Assembly (NCBI RefSeq): GCF_009711935.1
Contig: NZ_VIKX01000213.1
Coordinates: 1-64,000 of the forward strand
Source of the DNA: Dolichospermum sp. UHCC 0259
GTDB taxonomy: Bacteria; Cyanobacteriota; Cyanobacteriia; Cyanobacteriales; Nostocaceae
Length of the DNA stretch: 64,000 bases
Reading direction: 5' to 3'
The notes beneath the pieces are model-generated. The model worked only from the letters and a program-made list of their open reading frames with translations, was not told the origin of the DNA and searched no databases. The translations under genes were made by a program, and so were the position numbers. Shown here piece after piece: positions 9,937 to 20,219 of this stretch (positions are counted from its first letter, which is position 1; every line of letters starts with the position of its first letter).

Positions 9937-11220
9937 TTAAGCTAGGGCTGGTACGGGAATTTCTAAGTGAGGATATAATGGGAAGCGATCGCACAATGCC
10001 GCCACTCTCATTAAACAATCTTTAGTTACTGTATCTGAATCGGGGGAAAGTAGGCGATCGCTAATAATATTCGCAACTTCCGTAAATTCTGCCACCCCTA
10101 AACCTCTAGTTGTCATCGCCGGAGAACCCAATCTTAAACCACTGGTAACAAAAGGTGATTCAGTATCAAACGGAACTGTATTCTTATTGGCTGTAATATT
10201 CACAGTGCTAACTAGTTGATCTCCTTTCTTCCCAGTCATGCCAATAGAACGTAAATCTACTAGCATCAAATGATTATCAGTGCCATCAGACACTAATTTA
10301 AAGCCTCTGTTTTGTAATTGAGTCGCCATTGCGCGAGCATTTTCAATCACCCGTCCAGAATAGTCTGTAAATTCAGGTTTGAGAGCTTCACCAAAAGCCA
10401 CAGCCTTACCTGCAATAACGTGTTCTAGTGGTCCACCTTGAGTTCCTGGGAAAACTGATTTATCCAGCTTTTTACCCAATTCGGCATCACGGGTCAAAAT
10501 CAAGCCACCTCTTGGTCCACGTAGGGTTTTATGAGTTGTGGTGGTAACGACATCACAATAGGGTAGAGGATTGGGATGATGACCAGTAGCGACTAAACCA
10601 GCAATGTGAGCAATATCTGCAAGTAAGTAAGCGCCAACTTCATCAGCAATACTGCGGAACTTTTCAAAGTCAATAATCCGAGGATAGGCTGAATAACCAC
10701 AAATCAACAGTTTAGGACGTTCTTTAATCGCTAAATCACGGATTTGGTCATAGTCCAATTGTTCGGTTTCTTTGCTTACGCCATAATGACGGACTTGAAA
10801 CCATTTACCAGAAACATTCACTGGTGAACCGTGAGTCAGATGTCCCCCATGAGATAAGTCCATACCCATAATTGTGTCTCCTGGTTGCAGCAGGGTCAGG
10901 AAGACAGCAAAATTAGCTTGGGCGCCGGAATGGGGTTGAACATTAGCATGAGCCGCACCAAATAGCTGTTTAGCTCGGTCAATGGCTATTTGTTCAATTT
11001 TGTCAACAAACTCACAACCACCATAATAGCGTTTACCGGGTAAGCCTTCGGCGTATTTATTGGTTAATACTGAACCTTGAGCAGCTAATACGGCAGCGGA
11101 GGTAAAGTTTTCACTGGCAATTAATTCTAAGTGGTCACGTTGACGCTGTAATTCTTGGTTAATTAGTTCGTTAATGGCAGGATCGGAGTTTTTTAGTAGG
11201 TCTGAGTTAGTTTTTGTCAT
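9937..11220 (-). CDS. glyA: Serine hydroxymethyltransferase
   Basis: GlyA interconverts serine and glycine using tetrahydrofolate and pyridoxal phosphate, and supplies one-carbon units. In cyanobacteria it also links to recovery of photorespiratory glycine. The 427-residue protein is full length. It shows the N-terminal [10 protein letters not shown] segment, the [13 protein letters not shown] loop and the pyridoxal phosphate lysine in [14 protein letters not shown] (Lys about 231). It is transcribed alone, with a 450-base region upstream. No riboswitch-like structure was recognised in its leader. Confidence 0.98.
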   Translation of the reverse strand: MTKTNSDLLKNSDPAINELINQELQRQRDHLELIASENFTSAAVLAAQGSVLTNKYAEGLPGKRYYGGCEFVDKIEQIAIDRAKQLFGAAHANVQPHSGAQANFAVFLTLLQPGDTIMGMDLSHGGHLTHGSPVNVSGKWFQVRHYGVSKETEQLDYDQIRDLAIKERPKLLICGYSAYPRIIDFEKFRSIADEVGAYLLADIAHIAGLVATGHHPNPLPYCDVVTTTTHKTLRGPRGGLILTRDAELGKKLDKSVFPGTQGGPLEHVIAGKAVAFGEALKPEFTDYSGRVIENARAMATQLQNRGFKLVSDGTDNHLMLVDLRSIGMTGKKGDQLVSTVNITANKNTVPFDTESPFVTSGLRLGSPAMTTRGLGVAEFTEVANIISDRLLSPDSDTVTKDCLMRVAALCDRFPLYPHLEIPVPALA

Positions 11221-11667
11221 TTTTGATGATGCTGATAAAGTTGATGAAAATTGAAATTGGGGTTAAACCTATTACCAAAGTTATAAATTAGGCAATTTGT
11301 TTATTATAAGAATTTAGACGGAAAACCATTGAGAACGGGGAAGGTCATTATCTAAGAATTTTTGACTTTAATCAACGTGGTAGTTGGAATTTAGGTATTA
11401 TTTTGTACTCAATATTACAAAATTACCAGGAATACAAGATACAATAAAACTAGGTTTGATTAACAACTTTTTGTTATTAACTCAAGTTGCTAGTTATCTC
11501 GTTGAGGCTGGTAATGGGTAATTGGTAATAGGTAAAAAAAGCTCTGGTTTAATCCTGTTCATCCTTTAATCCTGGACATCCTGATTCTGACAATTTACCT
11601 AACTAGCGACTTACATTATTACCAAAATTTTTTAACATTGCTCTATTGAAAACCAGGAGGGGTTGAG
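11221..11667. other. Intergenic region with dispersed repeat fragments
   Basis: It contains the glyA promoter region on the minus strand. Around 11513-11536 is a GGTAATGGGTAATTGGTAAT run (reverse complement of the ATTACC repeats near 38630). At about 11549-11593 is an AATCCTG-type repeat that also occurs near 5527-5588. AGGAGG at 11657-11662 serves the next gene. No convincing hidden gene was found. Confidence 0.5.
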
Positions 11668-11865
11668 ATGTTAGTCATTTTCATGGACAATCAAATCCTT
11701 AGCTCTGAAAAGGTTTGTCAGTCTTGTTTACTAGCAAATGGTAGTGGACAACCTCGCTGGGGTGGAGGTAAACTGCGCTGTGGTCAAGCAATTAATAAGT
11801 TTACAGAACAACAGCCAGATCAATATGAGTGTGTGATGGGCTTTCGTGTCGCCAATATAAAATAG
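11668..11865 (+). CDS. Small four-cysteine protein, conserved-hypothetical type
   Basis: The 65-residue product has Cys17-x2-Cys20 with a second pair far apart (Cys38 and Cys55), compatible with a small metal-binding knuckle. The middle is rich in Gly and Trp (GQPRWGGGKLRCG). The AGGAGG ribosome binding site, 5 bases before the ATG, supports translation. A second ATG at 11683 is less well served. There is no signal or membrane segment. It precedes the Tic20-like gene by about 75 bases on the same strand. I do not know its function. Confidence 0.6.
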   Translation: MLVIFMDNQILSSEKVCQSCLLANGSGQPRWGGGKLRCGQAINKFTEQQPDQYECVMGFRVANIK

Positions 11866-11941
11866 ATTTGCCAGCAAGGTCAAGTATCTGCGTTATCCTA
11901 AGCTCAATAGCTATTGAAATTTAGCCACAGGAGAACACAAA

Positions 11942-12418
11942 ATGTCTTGGCGCGAGTCTACAACTTTCCCTGATAGAATTTTCGCTTGTTTACCTTATTT
12001 GCTGCCTTTAATTGAGGTGTTTGCTTTCGGTCAGTTTTTGCTGAGAGATTTTCCCCTTTTAGGACTGATATTTTTACCTCTGTTCCCACTGTTAAGAATT
12101 TACTATGGTGTCCGCTTTGCCGGGATGATTATTTTCTTTGCTTTGTGGTTGTTGGTGGTTAGAAACGAGAAAATTCATCGTTTTATTCGTTTTAACACGA
12201 TGCAAGCCATCATTTTAGATATTGTGATCTTTTTATGTAGCATCTTGACTGATATTGTCAAATTAGTTCCTGGTAGTGGATTTGCTATGCAAACACTGTA
12301 TACAACTATTTTTATGGGAATAGTAGCAGCCGTTGTTTATTGCGTTGCTCAGTCTTTAATGGGGAAGTATGCGGAAATTCCCGCGATTTCCGATGCAGTG
12401 CATATGCAAGTACGCTAA
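11942..12418 (+). CDS. Tic20 family membrane protein
   Basis: The 158-residue protein has the Tic20 pattern: RIFACLPYLLPLIEVFAFG at the start, then PLLRIYYG, and the HRFIRFNTMQAI motif that precedes the last two helices. Four membrane helices are visible. Tic20 in chloroplasts is the channel-forming subunit of the inner-envelope import complex; the cyanobacterial homologue's role is not settled. The last four bases overlap the end of the convergent fumarylacetoacetase-family gene, so the two transcripts run into each other. A Tic22-like gene lies 3 kb upstream on the same strand. Confidence 0.88.
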   Translation: MSWRESTTFPDRIFACLPYLLPLIEVFAFGQFLLRDFPLLGLIFLPLFPLLRIYYGVRFAGMIIFFALWLLVVRNEKIHRFIRFNTMQAIILDIVIFLCSILTDIVKLVPGSGFAMQTLYTTIFMGIVAAVVYCVAQSLMGKYAEIPAISDAVHMQVR

Positions 12419-13188
12419 CGTCCCACAACTGTGTTTTCTAGGCGACCAATTCCTTCGATTTCCACACGGATGCGATCGCCTATTTGCAAAGCTCCTACCC
12501 CCATTGGTGTACCAGTTAATACTATGTCCCCAGGTAATAAGGTCATCACTTGACTGATATAAGACACCAAAAAATCTGGGGAAAATACCATTTGATCAAT
12601 ACAGGTAGATTGAACTGGGTAGGGATTATCATTCAAAAACGTCTGTAATTTAGCACCTGGGTTTAATTCTCGGACAATCCAAGGACCCAAAGGACAAAAA
12701 GTGTCAAAACCTTTGGCTCTAGTCCATTGAGGGTCTTTTTTCTGTAAATCCCTGGCTGTGACATCATTGGCAATGGTGTAACCCCAAATTTTACTTTGGG
12801 CTTGGGCTGGGGTACAATCACAGGTGCGATCGCCAATCACCAAAGCCAATTCTCCCTCATAGTCTACCCTTTGCGACTGATGAGGATACTTAATTTCTTT
12901 TGCAGACGCAATTACAGACGTAGGCGGTTTGAAAAAAATTAGCGGTTCAGCAGGTACAGGAGTCCCCATTTCTGCTGCATGATCAGCATAATTCTTGCCT
13001 ACACCCACAATTTTGGAAGGCGCACAGGGGGCTAGAATCGTGTAAGAATTGGATGGCAGGATTAAATCCGTAGGTTGACCATCCAACCAAGGTGGAGCAT
13101 CTAGCACCTCCACATTCTGAGTAAGCTGGAGCAACCCATAGTGAATTTTCCCTTCTTGACTTTGAACTCGCACATATCGCTGCGCCAT
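12415..13188 (-). CDS. Fumarylacetoacetate hydrolase (FAH) family protein
   Basis: The 257-residue protein belongs to the FAH superfamily: KIVGVGKNYADHAAEMG near 58-74, the metal-binding acidic residues in DYEGELALVIG and the GYTIANDVTARDLQ segment. It ends with the typical LLPGDIVLTGTPMGVG motif. Members cleave or decarboxylate 2-oxo acids such as acylpyruvates and oxaloacetate with a divalent metal. The exact substrate cannot be read from sequence. Length matches the short bacterial members. It converges on the Tic20-like gene with a four-base overlap. Confidence 0.92.
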   Translation of the reverse strand: MAQRYVRVQSQEGKIHYGLLQLTQNVEVLDAPPWLDGQPTDLILPSNSYTILAPCAPSKIVGVGKNYADHAAEMGTPVPAEPLIFFKPPTSVIASAKEIKYPHQSQRVDYEGELALVIGDRTCDCTPAQAQSKIWGYTIANDVTARDLQKKDPQWTRAKGFDTFCPLGPWIVRELNPGAKLQTFLNDNPYPVQSTCIDQMVFSPDFLVSYISQVMTLLPGDIVLTGTPMGVGALQIGDRIRVEIEGIGRLENTVVGR

Positions 13189-13480
13189 AAGTTTGACAAA
13201 TATCCTTAAATATGCTTCTTTTATGCAGAATGTGGTTAATGATTGCCATTGAAAACTTGTAAAATTATAAGATAAATATGGAAAACCTGATGAATTTAAT
13301 TGACCAACTATAAACCAGTAGACAAATCTTGCTAAAAATTGTGTTAGTGTAGAATAGCTAAAAAATTGTCAAAATTCCTTGTTGCTTGAGATGTTGATCA
13401 ATCAAAGTATCACTCACAGCAATCTTTGTGTGAATTAACACCTCTTCAGCCATTTTGTCCAAAAGGTAAATTTAAAAAAC

Positions 13481-13807
13481 ATGACCACAGTTTACGAAAC
13501 CATGTACATCCTGCGTCCTGACTTGGGAGATGAACAGGTAGTACAACAAATTGCTAAATACGAAAACCTCATTCGTGAACACGGCGCTGAGAATATTGAA
13601 ATTCAAAACCGTGGCAAACGTCGTCTAGCTTATGAAATTCAAAGACATCGTGATGGCGTTTATATTCAACTCAACTACACAGGTCCTGGAACAATAATCG
13701 CTATCATGGAACGGGCGATGCGATTGAGCGAAGAAGTAATTCGTTATATGACCGTCAAACAAGAAGTTCACAAAGAAAAACCAGAAGAAGAAGTTGTAGC
13801 AGCTTAA
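13481..13807 (+). CDS. rpsF: 30S ribosomal protein S6
   Basis: S6 binds the central domain of 16S rRNA together with S18. The 108-residue product has the standard fold sequence: [16 protein letters not shown] at the start, then [24 protein letters not shown], and an acidic C-terminal tail ([10 protein letters not shown]). It appears to be a single-gene unit, unlike the rpsF-rpsR arrangement of many bacteria. A block of heptamer repeats begins 70 bases after the stop. Confidence 0.97.
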   Translation: MTTVYETMYILRPDLGDEQVVQQIAKYENLIREHGAENIEIQNRGKRRLAYEIQRHRDGVYIQLNYTGPGTIIAIMERAMRLSEEVIRYMTVKQEVHKEKPEEEVVAA

Positions 13808-13878
13808 TAACCGCGTTTTCCCAAGTGATTAGTTAGGATTTTAGCAGTATGGCTTGTGTCATGCTGCGACATCAAGAA

Positions 13879-13997
<119 letters not shown>

Positions 13998-14212
13998 GGC
14001 ACAAGGAAGAAGTCAGAAAGAAGAATTAGAGGGACGCTACGCTATCAGAAAGCCCTAATTAATAATTGTATAAATATTTCAGATACAAGCAACTACTTGT
14101 ACTAGAGAAATCGCTAAATTATTTTAATCAAATTGCTCAGTATGTGATATGATCGGCGCAAGTCAGAAATCAAGTATAACTGTATATATATTAAGTAAGA
14201 GCTTTAAGTGCC

Positions 14213-14773
14213 GTGAGCCAATCTGATATACCAAACATCCAAGAACTGTCTACGGAAATATCCCAGTTGCGCCAAGACTTGCAACTGCGTGATCAATTAG
14301 TTCAACAGTTATCACAAGAACTATTTCGGCTAGTCAAGGGTAATACTAACTTTACACCGCCAAAATCTGAGCCAGAGATAGATTCCAGTCAATTGCAAGC
14401 TTTAAGAGATCAAATCCAGGCTGTAGAACAACAGGTAACGTTCTACCAAGAACAAATTACAAATCGTGATACAGAGATATATCAATTACGTCAGTCTGTG
14501 CAGGAACTAACTGATCGTAGTCGAATGTTAGAGCAAGTAGTACAGGAATTGCCCCAAATTTACCGTCGTAAGTTTGAGGAACGCATGACACCAGTACGAG
14601 ACAAAGTCACAATACTACAACGAGAAAATCGCCAATTGCAAGCCGAATTGCAAAGTGTGAGTTATCGTTTAGCGCTCAAAAACCGCTACACAAATCATGG
14701 TGGTATTGATTTACCGACTTTTCCTCGTTCAGAAGTGACAGCCGATAGTATACCAGCGCCCCAGAATGCGTGA
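14213..14773 (+). CDS. Cyanobacterial coiled-coil protein of unknown function
   Basis: A 186-residue soluble protein, mostly coiled coil: STEISQLRQDLQLRDQLVQQL near 12-32 and a second long helix from about 65 to 160 with DREIYQLR-like and LQRENRQLQAEL heptads. The C-terminal 25 residues are low complexity. The start is GTG with only a weak ribosome binding site. It lies alone between the STRR array and dnaE (convergent with dnaE). No enzymatic motif is visible and the role is unknown. Confidence 0.72.
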   Translation: MSQSDIPNIQELSTEISQLRQDLQLRDQLVQQLSQELFRLVKGNTNFTPPKSEPEIDSSQLQALRDQIQAVEQQVTFYQEQITNRDTEIYQLRQSVQELTDRSRMLEQVVQELPQIYRRKFEERMTPVRDKVTILQRENRQLQAELQSVSYRLALKNRYTNHGGIDLPTFPRSEVTADSIPAPQNA

Positions 14774-14885
14774 TATATTCCTACACTGTACTCCAGAAGT
14801 CAGTGTAGGCTTGATATAGATTATAAACACTTGTTAAAAATCAGACTTAGGCAATTTTAAATTAAATTATTAGTAATACAATTTA

Positions 14886-14904
14886 GGGCGGGGAGACCCC
14901 GCCC
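14886..14904. repeat. GC-rich palindrome between convergent genes
   Basis: GGGCGGGG-AGA-CCCCGCCC, a perfect eight-pair stem, between the coiled-coil gene and dnaE. A matching palindrome with a TTC loop occurs at 59878-59896. The surrounding CCCCTAC/GTAGGGG context also matches, so these are copies of one dispersed element. Confidence 0.75.
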
Positions 14905-14941
14905 CTACTGACCTTAGATATTATAGTAGCCGCCAAAACTT

Positions 14942-15289
14942 TTACTTTCTGTGACTCTGCGCCTCTGCGTGAAACAAATTCATATTTTCATTCACACCCA
15001 CTTGTAATAAATCCAACCCTTGAGAAAAAATCTCATCAATTGGTAACATTTGCCCTTCTTCAGTCATGAATTTATGATCTTTTGTAGCGCGAATAATTGC
15101 CCCATTTTCTAATAAATATTCGTAAACTTCTTGTTGTCCTCGATTATGCCATTGGGCAATTGATTGAGTATAAAGCATTCCATTATGATCAACAGTATAG
15201 ACTTTACATTCAATCTGTTTTTCGACAATTTCCCCAATCTGTAAAAAACCATATTCAACAGTTAAAATTTCTGTGTCATAACTTAAACA
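14942..15289 (-). other. Split intein N-fragment (DnaE-N) within dnaE
   Basis: Residues 775-889 of the product. It begins [14 protein letters not shown] with the catalytic Cys1, and the block B motif is RATKDHKF with the conserved Thr and His. The canonical fragment is about 102 residues and ends near LLQVGVNEN. Here about 13 extra residues follow. The start codon of Cys1 (TGT) is at 15289-15287. The sequence resembles the fast-splicing Nostoc punctiforme type closely. Confidence 0.95.
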
Positions 15290-17611
15290 GTATTCGGCAA
15301 ACTTCAACATATCAGCAAATAAATGTTCAGAAACTTGGGGTACTACACCGTTTTTTGCAGAACCATCAATAAAATTTTGTTTTTGTTTCTCCATTTCTGA
15401 TACTTTCTTTTTACCCATAGCGCGACGAAGTAAATCAGCTTGTCCTAAACTATAACCAGCCATATCTTGAGCAATTTTCATAATTTGCTCTTGATAAACC
15501 ATGATTCCGTAGGTTTCATTTAAGATTGGTTCTAAAATTTGAGTATCATATTCAATTTCTTCTCGTCCATGTTTACGATTAATAAATTTAGGAATTAATC
15601 CGGCATCTAATGGACCCGGACGATACAGTGCTAAAATAGAAGAAATATCTTCAATATTTGAAGGTTTCAAATCTCTAACTATCTGTTTCATTCCTGAAGA
15701 TTCTAATTGAAATATGCCTTCTAAATCACCAGCTTCTAATAGTGAATATGCGTTTGCCACATCTTTAGGTAAGCTAGTATGATCACCTTTAGCTAATATT
15801 TTTTGTGACCTTCTTTCCTGTCCTGTAATTTCATCAGGATCAATTCTGTATCCTTTGCTTTGTTCAATTAAATCAATGGTTTTTTGAATTAGGGTTAAGT
15901 TCCGCAAACCCAAAAAGTCCATTTTTAATAATCCCAATGATTCTAAATCTTCCATGAAATATTGGGTAATTACAGAACCATCATTATTGCGTTGTAGGGG
16001 AACAAGTTCGTCTAATGGTTCTGCGGAAATAACGACACCGGCAGCATGAACACCGAAGGTTTTGTTTGTACCTTCAATTCGCATGGCCATATCAATCCAG
16101 CGCCGCACAGTGGGATCATTATCATATTTGGCTTTAAATTCTGGTTCGGGAGTTTCATCGGAAATCATTACTTTCAGTTTAGTAGGTTTACCCCGAACTA
16201 CAGGAATCATTTTTGCCATTTTGTCAGAATCCCCGTATGGAATATCTAATACTCTAGCGACATCTTTTAAGACTGCTTTGGATGTGAGACGGTTAAAAGT
16301 AATGATTTGAGCAACTCTATCAACACCATATTTTTCAGTTACATAATCAATGACTTTATCTCGTTGTTCAATGCAGAAATCGGTGTCAATATCAGGCATT
16401 GATTTTCGTTCAGGATTGAGAAATCTTTCAAATAATAAGCCATGATGTACGGGATCTATATTCGTAATTTTCATGGCATAGGCTACTAAAGAACCTGCCG
16501 CCGAACCTCGTCCTGGTCCGACGGGAATATTATTATCTCGCGCAAATTTGATGTAGTCCCACACTACTAAAAAGTAGGTAGAAAATCCCATTTGTTGAAT
16601 CATTTTTAATTCATATTCCAGTCTTTCTTTATAGACTTGATCTACTTCGTGGCGAGATTTACGATTTAATCTTTCTAAAAGTCCTAGCCATGCAACTTCT
16701 TCTGCATAAGTATCTGCTGTATGTCCTGAAGGGATTGTGGGGGTGGGAATTTGGGGATCTCCCATGATGTGATAAGGTTCGACTTTATCGGCAATTTCTT
16801 CTGTGGTAGCGATCGCTTCAGCAATGATATCATCGGGTAAATGGTCACGGAATAGTTGGTGCATTTCCTCTGATGATTTGAGGTATTCTGTGCCGCTATA
16901 CCGCATTCTTTTATCTTCGCTGATGAGTTTACCTGTTTGAATACATAACAAGGCATCGTGGGATTCTACATCAAAACAGGAGATAAAATGGGAGTCGTTG
17001 GTGGCGATAAATTTAATTCCTAATTCTCTGGCAATTTTTACTATTTCTACATTCACAATTCGGTCTTCTTGAGAACCATGATCTTGAATTTCTAAATAAA
17101 AATCTTCACCAAATACATCTTTATACCATTTAGCAACTTTTCTGGCTGCATCTGGACGATTACTCATAATTGCTTGGGGAATTTCTCCACCTAAACAAGC
17201 ACTGGTGACTATTAAACCTTCACGATATTGTTTGAGTAGATCTTTGTTAATACAAGGACGGGAAAAAATGCCTTTACCTTGTACTCCTTGAAGATGGGAA
17301 ATGGTTGTTAATTTAACTAAGTTTTTATAACCTTTAGTATTTTTAGCTAATACGACTTGATGATATTTGGGACGGCGTTCTTGTTTGTCAATTTCACCGT
17401 TTAAAATATACATTTCGTTGCCAATTATTGGTTTAACGTTCTTGTTGCGGCAGATTTTAATGAGTTCAACTGCGCCATACATGACACCATGATCTGTGAG
17501 GGCGATCGCTTTCATTCCTAGTGCGATCGCTCGATCTACTAATTCTGGTAGTTGACTAGCACCATCAAGCAAGCTGTAATCACTGTGAATATGTAAAGGA
17601 ACAAATGACAT
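14942..17611 (-). CDS. dnaE: DNA polymerase III alpha subunit, N-terminal part fused to N-half of a split intein
   Basis: This is the N-terminal portion of the replicative polymerase. A PHP domain opens the protein ([11 protein letters not shown], then LTDHG), the [14 protein letters not shown] segment is near 365-380 and the catalytic acidic motif PDIDTDF is near 405-412. The polymerase sequence stops at residue 774 (FAEY) and the split-intein N-fragment starts at Cys775. In cyanobacteria the C-intein and rest of DnaE come from a separate distant gene and the halves are joined by protein trans-splicing. That second gene is not in this window. The final residues ([10 protein letters not shown]) come from a dispersed intergenic repeat that runs into the gene's 3' end. 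Confidence 0.97.
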   Translation of the reverse strand: MSFVPLHIHSDYSLLDGASQLPELVDRAIALGMKAIALTDHGVMYGAVELIKICRNKNVKPIIGNEMYILNGEIDKQERRPKYHQVVLAKNTKGYKNLVKLTTISHLQGVQGKGIFSRPCINKDLLKQYREGLIVTSACLGGEIPQAIMSNRPDAARKVAKWYKDVFGEDFYLEIQDHGSQEDRIVNVEIVKIARELGIKFIATNDSHFISCFDVESHDALLCIQTGKLISEDKRMRYSGTEYLKSSEEMHQLFRDHLPDDIIAEAIATTEEIADKVEPYHIMGDPQIPTPTIPSGHTADTYAEEVAWLGLLERLNRKSRHEVDQVYKERLEYELKMIQQMGFSTYFLVVWDYIKFARDNNIPVGPGRGSAAGSLVAYAMKITNIDPVHHGLLFERFLNPERKSMPDIDTDFCIEQRDKVIDYVTEKYGVDRVAQIITFNRLTSKAVLKDVARVLDIPYGDSDKMAKMIPVVRGKPTKLKVMISDETPEPEFKAKYDNDPTVRRWIDMAMRIEGTNKTFGVHAAGVVISAEPLDELVPLQRNNDGSVITQYFMEDLESLGLLKMDFLGLRNLTLIQKTIDLIEQSKGYRIDPDEITGQERRSQKILAKGDHTSLPKDVANAYSLLEAGDLEGIFQLESSGMKQIVRDLKPSNIEDISSILALYRPGPLDAGLIPKFINRKHGREEIEYDTQILEPILNETYGIMVYQEQIMKIAQDMAGYSLGQADLLRRAMGKKKVSEMEKQKQNFIDGSAKNGVVPQVSEHLFADMLKFAEYCLSYDTEILTVEYGFLQIGEIVEKQIECKVYTVDHNGMLYTQSIAQWHNRGQQEVYEYLLENGAIIRATKDHKFMTEEGQMLPIDEIFSQGLDLLQVGVNENMNLFHAEAQSHRK

Positions 17612-17854
17612 ATTAGTATTTGGTAGATTAAGAGAATTTTAGATTAACAATGATATCAAGTATTTGAGTTAATGATAACGCGATTCCTACGGAGCGCTTC
17701 GCTATCGCACATCTTTCACAAAAAGCTACATCATTGCCAATAATAGAGGCTTGATGTACTGATAGAAGTACACGGCTATTAGCTGCTAAATTTGCATACA
17801 TATCATATAATAACTTATTATGACTCACTACAAACTACTCGCTATCTCTTAATT

Positions 17855-18610
17855 ATGAATCAATCCAATAATGGTGGTATCCTTGAACAGTTTGTCAACA
17901 CAGTGATGGGTGTAAAAACTGGGACTCAACAACAGTCTCTAAATACATCAGCAGCGGATAAACAAGAACTAGATATCAAAGCAGTTTTAGTTTATAAATT
18001 AGGAACTATTCTGCAAATAGGAGTGATGATTCTTGTGTTGCTGGGAATGGAAAAATTAGTAATATTGATTGATAATAATTCTTCTTTTCCCAGTTGGGTT
18101 AGCACTGTAATCACGGCATTATTTTTTGGTCTATTAAGTATCCGTTCCCGAATTTTTTCGCTTTTAGATAATACTCGTTCTCGGACAACGTATGATCAAG
18201 TAATTAGACCAAGATGGTCTCCTCCACCTTTAGCATTTCCCATAGTTTGGATGTTCATTGCTTTATTGCGGGTCATTTCTTCTGTATTAGTTTGGCAGGA
18301 AATGAATCACAAATTTTTGGTATTACCTTTAATTCTGTTTGTCGTACATATGGCTTTAGGAGATACTTGGAATACGATTTTTACCGTAGAACGGAGATTA
18401 GGTGCGGCTGTTCCTGTGGTGATTTTAGGTCCTTGGTTATCGGCTGTAGGAGTGACAGCAATTTATTGGCAAACTGTTCCTTTAGCGGGAATGATTTTAT
18501 GTTTTTCTTGTGTGTGGTTAACTGTAGCTGCTGTATTGGTGTTGAGAATTTGGCAATTAAATGGATCTGAGCCTTTGTATCCTTTAAAATTAGCTGTTGT
18601 GGAGAAATAA
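17855..18610 (+). CDS. TspO/MBR-related membrane protein
   Basis: The 251-residue protein has the tryptophan-rich TspO/MBR pattern in its second half: RWSPPPLAFPIVWMFIALL, then MALGDTWNTIFTVERRLGAAVP, then WLSAVGVTAIYW. It adds a longer N-terminal part with two extra membrane helices, so it is larger than typical 160-residue TspO. TspO proteins bind tetrapyrroles and are implicated in stress responses. An in-frame upstream start exists at 17792, but residues before the ATG at 17855 look non-native, so I prefer the later start. A terminator hairpin follows the stop. The ligand is unknown. Confidence 0.8.
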   Translation: MNQSNNGGILEQFVNTVMGVKTGTQQQSLNTSAADKQELDIKAVLVYKLGTILQIGVMILVLLGMEKLVILIDNNSSFPSWVSTVITALFFGLLSIRSRIFSLLDNTRSRTTYDQVIRPRWSPPPLAFPIVWMFIALLRVISSVLVWQEMNHKFLVLPLILFVVHMALGDTWNTIFTVERRLGAAVPVVILGPWLSAVGVTAIYWQTVPLAGMILCFSCVWLTVAAVLVLRIWQLNGSEPLYPLKLAVVEK

Positions 18611-18633
18611 ATACTCTAAGTTCACTAAATAAA

Positions 18634-18667
18634 GGTAGGGGAAATTAATTCTCTACCACTTTTTTTG
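18634..18667 (+). terminator. Rho-independent terminator after the TspO-like gene
   Basis: GGTAGGGGA pairs with TTCTCTACC (18634-18642 with 18649-18657, including G-U pairs). The stem is followed by ACTTTTTTTG, a seven-T run. Confidence 0.8.
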
Positions 18668-18711
18668 TTATTATATTAACAGTTGCACACCCCTTATTAA
18701 AATACCATTTA

Positions 18712-18984
18712 TCACCGATAATCACGCTCCATATCACCACAAAAAGAAACAGCAACTTTGTAGCCAATGCGAATACCAAAAAGTCGAGCTAATGGGTTTT
18801 TATTCCGTAAATAATGCGCTGATTCTATGCCTATTTTATCAATGGCATATTCACCTGTTTCTATATCAATAATTATCATTTTACCGATATTTTCTTCGGT
18901 GTCTACTTGCTGACGAATGCCATTTTCATATAATTCTTTGGCACGTTTTGCGACTTCTTCGCTGCTGAGGAGAATGGCTTGCAT
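18712..18984 (-). CDS. Small hypothetical protein, possible antitoxin-like
   Basis: The 90-residue protein reads MQAILLSSEEVAKRAKELYE at the start, then IGKMIIIDIETGEYAIDKIGIES and LFGIRIGYKVAVSF at the end. I believe this type is widespread in cyanobacteria, where it tends to sit beside toxin-like or protease-like small genes, but no partner is visible here. The start has a plausible upstream AGGATG. It marks the left edge of an accessory region. Function unknown; the antitoxin suggestion is a guess from size and neighbourhood. Confidence 0.65.
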   Translation of the reverse strand: MQAILLSSEEVAKRAKELYENGIRQQVDTEENIGKMIIIDIETGEYAIDKIGIESAHYLRNKNPLARLFGIRIGYKVAVSFCGDMERDYR

Positions 18985-19055
18985 TTTGTTTCATCCTTTT
19001 TCGTGATTAGTTCATTATACTTTATCAAGCGATCTCCTTTGGCACTACGCTCCGC

Positions 19056-19091
19056 ACAATCGCACACCTCCACCATCATCTAAATAAGAGC
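19056..19091. repeat. Left copy of a 36-base direct repeat flanking the R-M genes
   Basis: It starts ACAATCGCAC and ends TAAATAAGAGC. The same 36 bases recur in the same orientation at 21290-21325 with about four or five mismatches. The two copies bracket the restriction-modification pair. Confidence 0.75.
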
Positions 19092-19097
19092 TAATCC

Positions 19098-20219
19098 TCA
19101 TACTGCTTCCTCTTCCATATTGAACTCAACTCGACTTTGCAAAACAATTTCTTCAATTACTTGAATACCTCTCTGAAATTCCAGGACTTTATTAAAACGA
19201 AGTATTAGTTCTGGAATATTTATCACTTCCTCTATACATTCCATGTATTTCTTAATAATAGCCTTGATCTGATATCTTATTCTTGCTTGTTCCTCAATTT
19301 TATTGAGCAAATATTCAACTTCTTGCTCAGTTTTGATCACAAAAGTCACTGGATATTTTTGTACTTTATCAATATCTAAAAAATATTTGCCTGCATCTAT
19401 AGTTTCTGTAACTTGAAAAAAACGTCCCAGAGGCTTCATTACAAAATCTATACCACCATCATTTGCATTTGTACGTCCAGTTTTATACAAAATCAAATGC
19501 TCAAGATTTAATTCATCTTCTGACCATCCCCAGTATATTTTTTGTTCAGCATAATACTGTTTTAAAATTGCATAGCTAACAATCTCAAATACTCTTGCAT
19601 CTATATTTGGTTTTAATAAACTTCTAATAAATTCAATCGCTGTTTCCGATGAATCTTCTTGAATTTCCATCAATTTTTGACAATAAATCATAAATTCATT
19701 GAATGAGTTCATTCTGGCTTGAATATAAGCATCAATGATATCTCTAACAGATTCAGCAATATTGATGGTTTGATTATCAATTTTAATTTTTATAAGATTT
19801 TCATTAATCCAATATCTATTTGTTGTAGAATTTCTTATTATTGGTAAATAAAGTGATGTACGAAAATATCGTTTAAATTCTTCATTCAAACGATGATTTA
19901 AAGCGTGATTTTGAAGTTTACTTCCAAAAGGTAGTTGTCTTTGTCTCATTAAAAGCAAAGTATATTGTGCGCCTTCATAATCTTCATAGCCATTTTTAGT
20001 ATGAAATTCTTTTTCTAAATAATCTTCAATCAAAACATATATAGCATAATGATTAGCAAAGCTGGCTCTCGATTTTGATCCACGATTTGCAGCCTTTGTT
20101 TTAATATTGATGTATTGCAATAATTGACTGTTACTTACAATAATATCTCCATACCCAGGAAAATATTTATTAACAGTATCTATTATAGTTTGCGTGAAAT
20201 CATGCTGTAGTATTGGCAT
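19098..20219 (-). CDS. Type II restriction endonuclease, predicted ATGCAT-specific
   Basis: The 373-residue protein overlaps the end of the methyltransferase gene by 20 bases, the classic arrangement of a type II pair. I recognise no named family over the whole length. A likely PD-(D/E)XK active site is NDGGIDFVM followed by FFQVTE, near residues 275-295. The N-terminal half contains SNSQLLQYINIKTKAANRGSKSR, perhaps DNA-contacting. The gene is AT-rich like other defence genes here. An in-frame TTG one codon earlier is possible. The site assignment rests on the partner methyltransferase and is inference. Confidence 0.75.
   Translation of the reverse strand: MPILQHDFTQTIIDTVNKYFPGYGDIIVSNSQLLQYINIKTKAANRGSKSRASFANHYAIYVLIEDYLEKEFHTKNGYEDYEGAQYTLLLMRQRQLPFGSKLQNHALNHRLNEEFKRYFRTSLYLPIIRNSTTNRYWINENLIKIKIDNQTINIAESVRDIIDAYIQARMNSFNEFMIYCQKLMEIQEDSSETAIEFIRSLLKPNIDARVFEIVSYAILKQYYAEQKIYWGWSEDELNLEHLILYKTGRTNANDGGIDFVMKPLGRFFQVTETIDAGKYFLDIDKVQKYPVTFVIKTEQEVEYLLNKIEEQARIRYQIKAIIKKYMECIEEVINIPELILRFNKVLEFQRGIQVIEEIVLQSRVEFNMEEEAV

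Noticed and set aside
17628..17828. A 66-codon minus-strand frame upstream of dnaE
   Set aside because: Part of it (AIAKRSVGIA) is encoded by a HIP1-type palindromic repeat; the rest is weakly protein-like. There is no recognised family.
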